This document shows positions 1-11,645 of a stretch of DNA of 64,000 nt, piece by piece. Numbering within the stretch: the stretch's first letter is position 1; every line of letters starts with the position of its first letter. The DNA is from Lingula anatina (lineage: Eukaryota; Brachiopoda; Lingulata; Lingulida; Lingulidae), in NCBI RefSeq assembly GCF_001039355.2, contig NW_019776013.1, forward strand, positions 66,735 to 130,734, in the 5' to 3' direction. The notes below the pieces were generated by a model. That model saw only the letters and a program-made list of their open reading frames with translations. It had not been told where the DNA came from and searched no databases. The translations under genes and the position numbers were made by a program.

Positions 1-2640
1 CATGTATATACACTGTATACCAGACTAATGAACTTTTTAAATAATGTTTTACTTATTCGTTTTTATGGCAACCCCTGACAACGACTGTTAGTGGGAGTGT
101 AACGGGCCGAGGTTAGTGCGTCTAAACATGCGAAATCAAGATGAAAGTAATACATTACCACAACAAAAAGTATCGCCCATGCTAGTCCTCTTTTACTGCA
201 ACCTTGCCTTGGATGGACAGAACGCATTAGTCTGCGATCCCCCTGGTCTTTTTTAATCAAAAGACAGTACAATGCTAGCGAATGTACGGTTGCTTTCGAC
301 GGGGCGCGTTTGATACCATTGCATACCATGAGTCTTGATTCACAATAAAACCGGACTACACTTTTTGAGTTTAAGTTGAACAAAGCTACATCAGGAGAAG
401 TCCAATTTTACGGATCATGATACCTGTTCTATAATAGAAAATACATGAATAATGTTTCGGACCAATGCCTTATTTATTTCAGTGAACTGCCACGAATGTA
501 TCTTGGACTGAAATAGACCAAGTTATTTTGTTAAAAAGCAAAGGCACATTTCCTGGCTGTGATCTGTTATGGCTCTTTTGTTGAAAATATCCCAGGTGTG
601 ATGACAGCATTTATCCTGAGAGTGTTTGAGTAAAGCCATGTGAGGGCACCTGTGACAAATGCTAGGACTCTCATGTTCGATAGCAGCCCCAAGGCAAGTC
701 GGACTTTTTGTTGTTCCTAGACCTTTCTCAATTCATCTCCTTTCCCTTCATGCGTTGGCGATTAAAATAGGTATTCGCCCAAGATTCATGCCACAGCTAT
801 TGCACTTGTGGAGAGTTACAGAGCAATGTAAGCCGCATCTTAAGAGACGGCTCGATTATTTTTGTCAAAAATCTTCCTACATTCACCCCTTTCTGTTCAT
901 GCGTGCACTAATAAAGCAGTTTTTCGCCCATGATTCATCCCATAGTTATTGCACTTGTGAAGAAGTATAAAGTAATACTTGCTACATCTTAAGAGACGGG
1001 TTCATTTTTCAATTTTATTTCTCAAAGTTATAAAACCACTCGTTTAAACTTAAAGTAGTATTGGGGGCATGACGAGGCATCTTTGTTATTAGTACTTCCC
1101 GGTGTATACTTGAAAAGAGAAGAAAAATCACGAAATGTCAGGGAGGTGGGATTCTTGAGATGTTTACTATAAAAAAGCGTTAGGTGCAACATGAATAACA
1201 ACAATAGAGAAAGTGTAATTTGCAGAAAAATATAGAGAGGCTTAGTACCTACAGCGTATTACATAGCTTATTCATTTTCACGTGTAAATCAATAAGCAAA
1301 TAAAAAAAAATGAATGATTGATTTAATTACACAATTACCCACCAAAGAGGGTTTGCTCACATAATTATTTATTTATAATATAAATCATATCTAACATTCT
1401 TATTCACTAAGTAGATGTGTCTTACGCAAGGTCTACTAGCTTATGTTTTGTATCCAAGAGAACAAATTTCAAAACAAATCAACTCACATGTACTTCCATT
1501 TTCAATTATCCCCTTTGAAGTCCAGTATATTCAATGCACTTTCGTTCATAAGCTTTAATCTGTTTAATTTAAAATGGAAAATCAAGGTCGTCTAGAGCTA
1601 TATGTTTTTCTGAGTGTTAGCAACGACAAAATCTGATATTACGATGGAGAAATACATGTTCATTAGCACTACAAAGAGTATCGTCCCTCAATCATGATTC
1701 GTTTAGAGCTACATTATAATATCAGAAACGCTACTAAACATTGCATCCAAGCACAGGAAGCGGTCGAGGAAGGGGGCTCGCCAGTAGGAAAAAAGATCTC
1801 ACTCCCTTAAGGAAAATTACATCGGCGCAAAAATCCCGTTTAGGACAAATTTGAGTAACAAATCCACCGATCACCGTATGAAACTACTACTAGATCTGAA
1901 GACATGGCTGTCAGTTTACATGATTGATGTACATTCTATTGGCATTCATACACCATATACACGGTGCGTTACGGAGCACTGTGCAATGAACTGTAACACC
2001 ACTACTGCTCGTTTTACCATGTCGCACTCAAAGCCTCCTCTCCAAGGCTGCTTTCAGTACAACGCACTCACTAGTCCGCGGTTCAAATATGGCCACCCAC
2101 TTAGAAGCGTTCCATCTAATCCTAACAGTCACGGAATAATTTCTCCGTAAGGTATTACGCAACAAGCATTCAGGTGGGTCGGGCGCACTAGTTCGTCCTG
2201 CTGTTGTGAATGCGGCCCAACATAGCGCCGAAACCGGCCCCCAGCGTGGCAGTCGAGATTGAATATTTTTGCACTAGGAGTTTTGGGTACTCAGCATTTG
2301 ACATCGGCAATTATTAGAATCAGATACACAAAACGTCGATTTGGTACAACAAATGATCGATGCCTGTATGGCGACATGATAACTTTGTACTACAATTGTA
2401 TTCAAGGTACAGGACGGACTATTTATATATAGCACGTGCCTTGAGGTACATGTATATATTGATCTGAATTCAGTCCACAGTGAAAAGAAGAATCAGGCAG
2501 AGAAAGGGTCAGAGAAAACCAGCATCGCATGGTATTTTTTCCAGGTTTACTTCACTGATAACAGTGGTCTGCGTCTATCCGGCAGGGTGTATGCCTTGTC
2601 ACGGCTTATTTGTAACCTTTTAACGAGTAAATACATGTGT
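1..2640. other. Gene-free flank, diverged repeats only
   Basis: I find no open reading frame with recognisable protein similarity on either strand here. The short frames are low complexity or lack codon structure. The only structure seen is a diverged direct duplication near 0.7-1.0 kb and a weakly shared sequence word also present near 1.65 and 5.77 kb. It probably consists of old repeats downstream of the minus-strand SET gene. Confidence 0.5.
706..1003. repeat. Diverged tandem duplication, unit about 148 bp
   Basis: Two adjacent units share ordered blocks: a T-rich start, CCTTTC..TTCATGCGT, TTCGCCCA.GATTCAT, TATTGCACTTGTG and CATCTTAAGAGACGG. The period is about 148 bp and there are many substitutions. 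No protein is implied. Unit edges are approximate. Confidence 0.5.
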
Positions 2641-2642
2641 CA

Positions 2643-3326
2643 CTATTTAATTTTATTATCAAGGCGAGTCCTTAACAGATTTGGAATGCTGCCACCATTT
2701 AGATCAACTTCAAACTCTAAGCCCAATTTTCTCTTTATTGAGTTCAGGAAGGGGTCTGTCTCGTGGTAATCCTGGTAGTTTTGCAGTATTTCATCTCCAG
2801 CTGTGATGTTCTTAATTGCTACGAGTGCAGCAGCTGAGACATGATGTTGGAACCGCATTGCGTCACTGGGACACGCGACGTTTGCATCTTCTTTGCCATG
2901 ATTAATGTAATTAAAAGCGTCAAAGCTGATAACAAAACACTGCATTTTCTTCGTGTCCTTGCCAGAGCCATCTACTACGTCACACTCGGAGAGATATGCT
3001 GTTGACAGCAACTGCAATAAAATGTCGGCGGCTAGAGTTTTCCTCACAGAGAAAGCAAGGGAATAGAGAAATTTCTTCGCTTTGTCGTCATACGGCATCA
3101 TCCAACAAGATTCCCAATCGTCCTCAGCCAATATGGCGTCACATTTGATATCCCATAATAACGTACCGGCGGAAATATTCTCTTTTGCAAAAACTCCTTT
3201 CCCTGCCCCAGGAATGCGGCTCACTTTGATGTCGACTGAGATGAATAATTTACACCTGCATCCTATGAAGTCGGTAACATCTCGCTCCAAATCCCAAGAC
3301 CACAAATACAGCGAAGTACCTCCAAT
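2643..3326 (-). CDS. SET-domain protein, last exon (paralog 1)
   Basis: The exon encodes about 227 residues of a compact SET domain, the lysine methyltransferase fold that uses S-adenosylmethionine. Visible hallmarks are an N-terminal G.GVFAKENI segment (typical G.G.FA...I), an INHG core where canonical SETs have NHS, and the C-terminal ITAGDEILQNYQDY (typical GEEL..DY). No ATG lies before the SET start; the frame is open back to an acceptor (TTTTTTTAG) at 3327-3328. The paralog at 10965-11645 has an acceptor at the homologous position and in the same phase, so at least one upstream exon is expected but was not found. No pre-SET or post-SET Cys clusters are seen, so this is a minimal SET protein. 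The substrate is unknown, and the INHG variant leaves catalytic activity uncertain. Confidence 0.7.
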   Translation of the reverse strand: MGGTSLYLWSWDLERDVTDFIGCRCKLFISVDIKVSRIPGAGKGVFAKENISAGTLLWDIKCDAILAEDDWESCWMMPYDDKAKKFLYSLAFSVRKTLAADILLQLLSTAYLSECDVVDGSGKDTKKMQCFVISFDAFNYINHGKEDANVACPSDAMRFQHHVSAAALVAIKNITAGDEILQNYQDYHETDPFLNSIKRKLGLEFEVDLNGGSIPNLLRTRLDNKIK

Positions 3327-4936
3327 CTAAAAAAAAATAGAGTAGGCCACATGAAAAAAGGTTCTATTCGCTTTTATCAAATTTAATTCATATCATATTT
3401 GAAAACTTATTCCACAAATGAAAGACAGAACCAACGTAAAGTTTCCTAATCTTCGTCAAGGACGTTTTTATCTCAGTCTTATCCATGATCATTACAGGAA
3501 ATGCCTTAAATAAATGTAGACTGTATATTGGTCTCTACCGGTAACTAGCTTTAGATTCTTACCGTTATTCTGTTGTATACAAATAGCAGTTAGTATATGT
3601 ATATTTATCTTTTTGCTTTGTTAGAAAAGCTTAATATTTGACTAGGCTTTTTGGTGATTATTGACCCCTCTTTTCAAATCAAACAACTGTATACCAATGT
3701 AATAATAGTTATTTCACAACCCCTGAACAAAAGAAGTGGATGGGGGTTATTTTATGCACTAATGTTACAAAACTATCAAACAGTGAATGTTTTTCTCCCC
3801 CATCCCCATAAAATAAACTTTCTTCATTTTCTTAAAAATTCCAAAGGGAATAGACAATTTGACCTCCTGTAAACGTCGCTGCCATTTTACTTAACATGAT
3901 GCAGTGATAGGCCAACCACTGTTCTTGTAAATATAGCTTATCTTTCTTGCATTTTTAGAGAAATCTGTCTACTGCAAAACAATACACGGTATTGGTTTAT
4001 CATTGTTTAAACCTGCACTATGTATTGTAAACTTTCCCTAGTGAAAATATTACAGTCAGTGACCCCAGAGGCAAACATCACTGGAACCAAGTCGCTCTTG
4101 CTAACGAGTCAACGTCTTTCTTGTGCCCCATCTATGTTCAAATTATAGACCTTAAACATGCTCCAGAATGTCTCTAGGGAGAGTATGTGCAGGATAATAC
4201 CAACTGGACTGCCGCGACAGTCTAAAAATAAAAAAACATAAAAACATTTATCATTATATAAGAGCAATCATTTTGTTAAAAACGTGATTTTTAAGGCTGC
4301 TGTAGGCCATTCTGTATTTAGCAAATGGCACCAGATCTTATCAATATATTTCTAGCGCAGAAATAACCTTAAATACTTGTAGTGTTGTGACTAACATTAT
4401 AGTTCAAATATATGGAAATTATTACTTGTTAATAGGCATTGGCGGACATTTTAGAAAAATAATCGTCATTGTCTAAAATGTACTAACTTTATACACGGGG
4501 AAGTCTATTTGAATGAGGTGCTCACCGTTTGGACTCAGTCAACCACATCGCCTGGTTGGTTTGTGTGGTCCGAGCATATTTGTCACCATTAGGTTATTGG
4601 TGCTGTGTCCAAGAGTCTCTGTGTTGTGAAACGGTCCACATGTGTCTTTCCAGACCTTGTAGGAACCGTCTCCTATTTTGGCATTCCAATCACCCTGCAC
4701 TATAAGGATGCCCTTTTTATGGATTCTGGACGGTTATTTTCTGCAGCTGTTCGAAGTAGGCCTATTCTACATTATCGTAATCGTATTCTGTGGTAGGAGG
4801 GTTAGCCGGTATGAGGTTGAATGGGCTTGCTCTTAATTTGATGGAATTCAGACACACGGTCGTCGCCAGGGTCACCAAGGTCCGCGCCTTCCGCTTCCCA
4901 TCGGATGGAGGTGAGAAGTCTGCGACTGATGCCGTC
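3327..4936. other. No gene recognised upstream of SET paralog 1
   Basis: This AT-rich stretch must contain the missing 5' exon and promoter of the minus-strand SET gene if that gene is intact, but I could not pick a coding exon. No repeat with clear ends was seen. Confidence 0.4.
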
Positions 4937-5345
4937 ATGCCCCTATTTCACACAGACCACGAATCCCACGAATCGCCAGGAATTGACAAATTTCAGGTTT
5001 CGTGGTTGAATCGTAATCAGTTCGTGAAGTTCTTAACAGATTCGTATATATTCGCAGTCAGTTTTTGCACTTCTTGACCAACAGGAATTAGTGGCAAAAA
5101 CTTTGAGCTGTTCAAAATTTTGGCCACGAACTCCCGATTCTAAAAAAAATTAATGAATTTCTGGACAATATTCGTGCGATTCCAGCCGAATCCCACGAAT
5201 ATTCGTAACACTATCGCTCCTGTATCGTAACTGAATCGTAGAGCGTGTCGAATTAGACCAGAAAATTGGCAAAATCTCACGAATCCTGAAATTTGTCAAT
5301 TCCTGGCGATTCGTGGGATTCGTGGTCTGTGTGAAATAGGGGCAT
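4937..5345. mobile_element. MITE with 68-bp terminal inverted repeats (family C)
   Basis: A 409-bp element whose first and last 68 bases are inverted copies with one mismatch. The termini read ATGCCCCTATTTCACACAG inward from both ends. It encodes no protein. A truncated relative sits at about 55370-55489. It lies directly beside a LINE endonuclease fragment, so it may have inserted into older LINE sequence. The exact target duplication is unclear because ATG/CAT at the ends could belong to the repeat. Confidence 0.85.
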
Positions 5346-5542
5346 TAGCAGAAAAAATCAACGCCAGGAATAACATCACCATCGGCACATGGAATGTGAG
5401 GACACTAAAAGCGCTAGGTAAGCCAGAAGAGATTGCTCAAGGAATGAGCAGGAATCAGTTGGAATATTCTCGGTCTGTGTGAAATACGAGAGGAAACTTT
5501 TGGAGAAACAAATAGTGAAATACCCTTCGATCACACACTGTG
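5346..5542 (+). mobile_element. LINE endonuclease N-terminal fragment
   Basis: The translation contains GTWNVRTLKALGKPEEIA followed, after a frameshift, by LGLCEIREETFGET. This is the start of the apurinic endonuclease-like domain of non-LTR retrotransposons (TWNVRTL and GLCE.R blocks; RTE/CFDP2-like relatives). A stop and a frameshift separate the two blocks, and the sequence ends after about 65 residues, so it is a dead fragment. It abuts the family C MITE. Confidence 0.7.
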
Positions 5543-6136
5543 ATATCAGATTTGACTGCAATTAGCATATCTGCATATAACCTATCATTTCAGCAACTGG
5601 GGGGCGTTACATGTATAAGACATTTGCGTGAGATAATTGAGTATGTACTGAATTACTATCACTACTGGTTTTAAGCTACAAATGAGTTTGTTCGGATCAG
5701 AATTCACCACAATGCACCGCGCACACCGGTTGACCCTACAACCGTGAAATTGTCTTAAAATCGTGATAGCAGAAATACATTACCACGACAAGGAGGGCCG
5801 TCCATGAAAGTCTTCTCATGCCAAAACCTTTCCTGAGATCAACAGGAGACATATGGCTCTCCTTTATTCTTCTTGGTGGAGTGTAGATTAGTTATGTGTC
5901 GACATGCGGGTCTAATATATATTTCACCAATATAACAGTATGTTTAATACACGTGTTTGAAAGACCCCTTTCTATTGGTATTAATTATTCAGCGCATGGA
6001 TGAATGATTCATCCGATTCAAATGGAGTGATTTCGAGAAACTTCCTGTTTCATGTTCATACGTCTTCTGCCATCTGCTAAATTCTGCTTATTCATTTTAA
6101 CACTGTCTAGTAATTACCCGTATGAGCCATGTGTTT

Positions 6137-6361
6137 GGGTGCATTCCCAGAGATTCAGATCGATCTAGAGATTAACATTTAGATCGATCTAACTCCCTGG
6201 GGGTTCACGCTAAATTGCAGTCAGCCGAGCGCGCACCATAGTTAATTACCCCCTTACAGCTTTTAGTAGGCGGGACAGACGCTTAAGCCGGCTAAGCTGA
6301 CAGTAATCTAGTGAGACTCCCCACAGGAATAGATCGATCTAGAATCTATGGAAATGGGGTC
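6137..6361 (+). mobile_element. 225-bp MITE-like repeat, family B, copy 1
   Basis: A 225-bp unit carrying several AGATCGATCT palindromes and a GC-richer core. A second copy of the same length lies inverted at 36838-37062 inside an intron of the lectin gene. The ends GGGTGCATTCCCAGAGA and ATGGAAATGGGGTC are shared. It is noncoding. The superfamily is not identified. Confidence 0.8.
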
Positions 6362-6929
6362 ATAGACCCTAAAGGTGGAATTTGTATTGATGGCGCTTTT
6401 GAAAGTGTGACTTATGTCTGTAGATCTGGTTTAACTGACAAATGACGTTAAACTCAAGTGGGCATGTTTTATTTCAAAAAGGTTGCGATTGGGTATCATT
6501 GAAACATGTTTTCATAGGTGAAAAAAAGGTGTGCAATAAATGGATGACGATTTTTTTTGTGTTTTAATATATTTCAGACATTATTTTTCTCTACAGTTAA
6601 ATTCACTTCTCTGGCTATTTGTCATATAACCTGTCAACTGTTTTTATCAAAATAACTTAACTTTTGGGGATTTTTTACACGTATTTCTAAAACACAACAT
6701 TTGGTACAAAAAAGGAGTCATTGCACCAATTGGCACGACATATACGTAGCATGTATGTGTACTTTGGACACTTTTCACTCAGTCACTCTCCATTGGTTAT
6801 GACTTGAGGGCCTGGGGTGTGTGACACATGTCATAGAGCTTTGGTACAGTGCTGCTGGGGTGCACTTGTCATGTTCTGTCAGTTTTCGCAGAGGTTTGCA
6901 TATTAGTAACTGTGTCTACCCATTACCGA

Positions 6930-7292
6930 GACCATGTCACGACCTACTGACATGGTAATACGACACCAGATTGTTGCATATGTAGAGGGATATAAAGTGA
7001 CAATTTTAGATTGCAACACGACAGTGCAACTCCCCATACAGCACGCTTATTTACCCAATGATGTCACAGCCAGTAAGTAGCCCAGATGCAAACCCAAACT
7101 GAGTACATGTTGGACGTACTTGATTGTACTATTCAAAGGAGTAACCCCCCTGCAATTCTAGATCAACTGCAAGATGTCCTTCAAGTTAAATGGACCAGAA
7201 TTCCTCTCAAAAGAGCTGTAACTCTAGTTTACAGTATACCACGCCGTCTGGCGGCCATAATCCAAGCTCGCGGTGGGCATACCCGCGCCTGA
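6930..7292 (+). pseudogene. Internally deleted Tc1-type transposase relic
   Basis: The 5' part reads as a transposase start (TMSRPTDMVIRHQIVAYVEG). It is followed almost directly by a C-terminal piece (LQHDSATPHTARLF, then after stops IPRRLAAIIQARGGHTR). The latter is the typical end of Tc1 transposases. The catalytic centre between them is mostly missing and there are several stops, so this is an inactive deletion derivative. Confidence 0.75.
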
Positions 7293-7469
7293 GATTACTA
7301 ATGAAGTCTGTAGGTGTTTCATGACAATTTTTCCAAATTTCATATTAATTGTCAATCACAGTACAAATTTTTGTTAATTTTTTAACTCGTTACTTTTATG
7401 TGAAAAAAATACTCATTTTGAGGAACACGAAGAAAAAAAAAACTATATAAATTAACGATTTTCGTAAAT

Positions 7470-8560
7470 TTGCATTATTTCTCTTTGACTTATCCTCCAG
7501 CTGAACATATTTCAAGTGGATCATTTAAAAGTGCACTCAATGACCTTAAAGGCAAAGCAATGAAAGCCAACTTCATGATTAAACAAACATTATCCACCAC
7601 AGAAAAAAGTCTTATTCACCTTAAACTGAAACTGTTCGATACATTAATCAAACCCATCCTTCTATATGGCTGCGAAATTTGGGGACCTGCTCTCATTGCT
7701 AAAAACATTAACTCTATCAAATCTATGAACACATTCCCTTTTGAACACGTCCACAACAAATTCTGCAAATCACTACTGGGAATTCAACATAACAGCAGTA
7801 ACATAGCAGCCAAAGCAGAACTTGGCAGACTTCCACTTACACAAAGTGTACTAAAACGATTTACAGAGGTCCCAGATAGACAACTTTTAAAAAAGGTATA
7901 TCAAAGTAAAACCCTAGAAGTAAAATCAAAGGGAAACTGGAGACAGAATATAGACACAATCTACCAAACTTTTTTCCCCCTAAACAGGAACAGCCTCCAG
8001 ATAGATAAAAATGAAATGAGCAAAGCTTTCGGCGACCACTACAAAATGCTATTTTTTAAAGAACTAGACAGAGAAAATGGACTACTGAGAACATATAAAC
8101 TATAAAAAACAACTTATGAAGCTGAACAATATTTAAATGCCCTCCTAACAAAACTGGAACTCCAAAACCTTGCAAAATTTAGAACCGGTGCCCACGATCT
8201 AGAAATACAGAGAGGCAGATTTCAAAAATCCACCCCTCTACCGCTGAAAAGAGAATGTGTAGAGTTTGCAGACAAGGAGTGAGAATGAAATTCACTTCCT
8301 GTTGATACATGTAGCCTATGTCCCCAATATGAAAAACAAAGAAAGAATCTTGACCAACAATCAGTCCGAAACACTAACAACACTGTACAATTCAAATCAC
8401 TAATGCAAAACAGAAATCATAATACAATACAAAATCTAGCGAGATACATAACAATATGTAACCAAGAAAGATCCAGTATTCTCTACCAGCCACCACCTAC
8501 TACTAATATAAACGAGAGAAATATGTATGATTTTTTTAAAGGTCAGTTATATATGTGAAA
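7470..8560 (+). mobile_element. 3' fragment of a non-LTR retrotransposon
   Basis: The open frame at 7470-8105 matches the region after the reverse transcriptase palm: FDTLIKPILLYGCEIWGP is the conserved ILTYG.E.W block of LINE ORF2. After a stop, coding similarity continues in other frames to about 8560, including a CRVC zinc-knuckle-like block. The palm with its YADD box is absent, so the element is 5'-truncated and mutated. It is related to, but distinct from, the copy at 14.2-15.8 kb. Confidence 0.75.
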
Positions 8561-8658
8561 ACACAATGTATCAATATATATGTATAATTTTCACCTCTGA
8601 TAATGGGTGTGTAACAGCACTTACTAGTACATTTAAGAATACACACTAAGTATTAATA

Positions 8659-10045
8659 CACACACTGGACAAAAGAAGTGTCACCCCCTAACTCAGAGTA
8701 ATAAAAATAGGCAGATCTTGGGTAATTATAATGCCTGGTCTACTTATAATGTGACTAATGAGTATAAAACCGCTGTACCATGGGATTGTATTGTTGGTCT
8801 TGTAAATGTACAGCAAATGTTATTCCTGTCTTCCTCCAATATGGCAAGATACAGGCAATTATCTAACGGTTATAGGTGCAAGTTATTAACCTGAAGAGGC
8901 GGAATATAAGCAATGTCAGTATATCGATACAATTGAATTGTTTAGTCAGAACCGTGCAGAGGGTCTGGTCTCGGTATAGAAACACTGGACCAAGAGACAA
9001 ATTGCCTCTGATTGGTCGTCCAAGAAAAACTACTGGCCGTGAAGACCGACGACTGATTTTGATGTCCAGGTTGTCAAAGTTCGACACTGCTTGTCAGTTG
9101 ACAACACAGTGGAAAAATTTCACACATAAGAATGTGTCTGTGAAAATTGCTAGGCGTCGGTTACATGCTCATAGAGTGTACAGCAGGGTAGCAAGACTGA
9201 AACCTCTTATATCGTTACAAAACAGGCAACGTAGAGTGAACTAGGGTCAACAGGATCTGGAACTGGACAGCCCATGACAATTGGTCCTATATATTTTTTT
9301 CTGATGAGTGTCGCTTTGGTCTGACCTCTGATGACAGACGGGTACGATGCTGGCGAACTGCTGGTAAAGCATTTGAACCACATGTACTGAATTTTCGAAC
9401 CCGGAGCAGCATATTCATCATGGTGTGGGGCTGCATCAGCATCCATGGCGTGGGCGAATTGATTGTGGTTGATGAAAACATGAATCACTAGAAATATATC
9501 GATGTTTTGGAGTCAGGCTTGCTACCATCTATTACTAACATGTTTGGTGACAGGAATTATCCATTTGTTCACCAGGATGACAATGCTCCTTGTCACAGCC
9601 CCAGAGCAGTTGATGATTGGTTTGACCAACAGGACATTCGCAGGATGATGTGGCCTGCCCAGAGTCTGGATGCGAACATAATAGAAAATGTGTGGAATGA
9701 TATGTGAAAATTTTTGACAAATGTCCGTCTAACCAGCAGAGAAACTCTGTTATATTCAGTGTTTCATGTTTGGGCCAGCATAAGCCCTGAACGCAACAGA
9801 CAATTATATGAATCCTTGCCTCGTAGACTGGCACCTATTATTAGGTCACATGGCTATGCCACTAAGTACTAATTTTGGACTTGAAACTGCACATTTTGGT
9901 AGAATGTATATTTTGTTCTCATTTTGTGATTTTTTGTGAAATTTGATGTTGATAAAATGAAACCAGGAGCATATCATTCCACAGTCATTTATCTCCCCCA
10001 TAGTATTGGCTCAGTAGGGGTGACACTTCTTTTGTCCAGTGTGTG
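8659..10045 (+). mobile_element. Tc1/mariner element with DD34E transposase pseudogene
   Basis: About 1387 bp bounded by inverted repeats of at least 29 bp (CACACACTGGACAAAAGAAG at the 5' end, its complement at the 3' end) and flanked on both sides by TA, the Tc1/mariner target duplication. The interior encodes a transposase in pieces. A helix-turn-helix N-terminus (8876-9244) includes RTVQRVWSRYRNTG and an IGRPRKT hook-like block. The first Asp is in FFSDECRFGL, the second in FVHQDDNAPCH, and the Glu in IIENVW, with 34 residues between second Asp and Glu (DD34E). Stops near 9242, 9488 and 9705 and frameshifts make it inactive, yet the ends remain recognisable. Confidence 0.9.
8876..9868 (+). 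pseudogene. Tc1 transposase, broken
   Basis: This is the remains of a cut-and-paste transposase. DNA-binding domains come first, then a DDE catalytic domain whose three acidic residues are all still encoded but in different frames. Tc1 transposases are normally about 340 residues; the pieces here cover nearly all of that length. At least three premature stops and one or more frameshifts are seen. It cannot be translated as a single protein. Confidence 0.85.
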
Positions 10046-10361
10046 TATATGGTACCTATGTAATTGTTTGGTCATAGCCTTTCTAAATTGTGCTAGAACT
10101 AATAAAGATTATTATTATTATATTTAGCAATATACAGGGTATACTTGAATGTAGGTCAAGACCGTAATTAATGACCTAGATTCCAAAACCGGCAATTTTT
10201 AACAATTACTATTAGTGATGGTAAGTATGTGTATTATCAAGGAATTTAAGTAAAGGATGGGGTGCGTCTTTCAACGGTAAAAGAGGTTTATCAATTTTTC
10301 AGCCGTGTTCAGATTAATCTTATTCTGAGACACATCTTTCTTTAACTTTAGACAGTCCAAC

Positions 10362-10600
10362 ACAGCCCATAACAGATATATTATGTTTTTTTTCCTCTCA
10401 AGTGCATCAACCTTTCTTTCAATTCATATTCAAAATCCAATCCTTAAGTCCGCTTTATTGACGAAAGGAAATGGTTATTTTCAGCATAGTCTTCATAGTT
10501 TTATAGCAATTCCTTTTAGCTGTAATGTGCCTAATTGCAAAAGTTGCAGCAGGTGAGACGCGGTTGTGCAAACCGACAGTTATTCGCAAACACGTGCCTG
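10362..10600 (-). pseudogene. Decayed third SET-domain copy (3' part)
   Basis: The sequence aligns closely with the 3' end of the neighbouring SET paralog at 10965-11200. It shares HNRVSPAA and the NITAG..L..DYEDY region (now HITAKRNCYKTM) and the tail around the conserved C-terminus. Indels and frame changes destroy the reading frame, and the core beyond the C-terminal third is missing. It lies about 370 bp downstream of the intact paralog, consistent with a partial tandem duplication. Confidence 0.75.
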
Positions 10601-10964
10601 TTGTCGGTCTACTAGATTGTATGCATTGACTTTCTCGGGTATTGCATTGTTTTTTATTGCCTAAAGCTGTGGTCATGTAGGTTTAATGTTTTGTTATACA
10701 GGCACTAATATGCCACTTACAAATGCAGAGCTACAGAGAAAAAAAAACATCTTATGACCGTGAAACTTTTCTTGAGAAATATTTTGAATGGTTCTGATAC
10801 ATGGCATAATTTAGACTTCAATTTTACCTAACCTCATGATTGAAATGTAACCTAATTTAGATGTTACCTAACCTCCGTAACAAAAACATATTGTACTATG
10901 TTTACACTTGCATATTTCTTTAAATACTTAAGCTTAAACATTTTTACACAACTCAAAACAGATA

Positions 10965-11645
10965 TTATGTTTTATTTTCTTTCAAGTGCATCAACCTTTC
11001 GTTCAATTCAGCTTCAAAATCCAATCCTAAAGTCCGCTTTATTGAGGTAAGGAAAGGGTCATTTTCACCGTAGTCTTCATAGTCTTGTAGCAATTCCTCT
11101 CCAGCTGTAATGTTCCTAACTGCAACAATTGCAGCAGGTGAGACACGGTTGTGCAAACGCATTGCGTCACTGGGGCAAGCGACATTCCGAGTGTCCCCGC
11201 CGTGATTTATGCTCATTATTGGTCCAGAACCCATTAAAAAACAGCGCTTTTTTGTTTCATCCCTACAGGAACCACGTTCGAGATCACAGGTCTCTAGGGA
11301 TGCTACTCCGGAAAGAAAATACCGCAGAAAGTCGGAAACTGGAGTCTTTTTCGCCGGTAGTGAAAGTGTGTACAACCATCTCTTGGTCAATGCGTCATAG
11401 GGTATCATCCAGCAGGGCTCCGATGTTTCGCCAGGAAGAACGCTGTCACAATTTATGTCCCACAATACCGTATTTACGGTAATATTTTCTTTAGCATATA
11501 CTCCCATTCCTGCGTCGACTATACGGCTCTTCCTTATTTCTACTGGCACGAAAGTTTTACATCGACATAATCTGATATCTTGTAGCATAGACGCCGTTTT
11601 AAAACAAGACGAGTCTTTCATCGTCAGCAGCGATATACTCCAAAT
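10965..11645 (-). CDS. SET-domain protein, last exon (paralog 2)
   Basis: This exon encodes about 226 residues, colinear with the protein at 2643-3326. It shows MGVYAKENITVNTVLWDI at the start of the SET fold, the INHGG core, an NVACPSDAMR block, and ITAGEELLQDYEDY at the end. An ATG occurs at 11621, giving 218 residues. However, the frame stays open to an acceptor (TTTTTCGTAG) just above 11645 at the place homologous to paralog 1, so an upstream exon is likely. Sequence identity with paralog 1 is moderate, so the duplication is not recent. The role is presumed lysine methylation; the target is unknown. Confidence 0.7.
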   Translation of the reverse strand: MWSISLLTMKDSSCFKTASMLQDIRLCRCKTFVPVEIRKSRIVDAGMGVYAKENITVNTVLWDINCDSVLPGETSEPCWMIPYDALTKRWLYTLSLPAKKTPVSDFLRYFLSGVASLETCDLERGSCRDETKKRCFLMGSGPIMSINHGGDTRNVACPSDAMRLHNRVSPAAIVAVRNITAGEELLQDYEDYGENDPFLTSIKRTLGLDFEAELNERLMHLKENKT

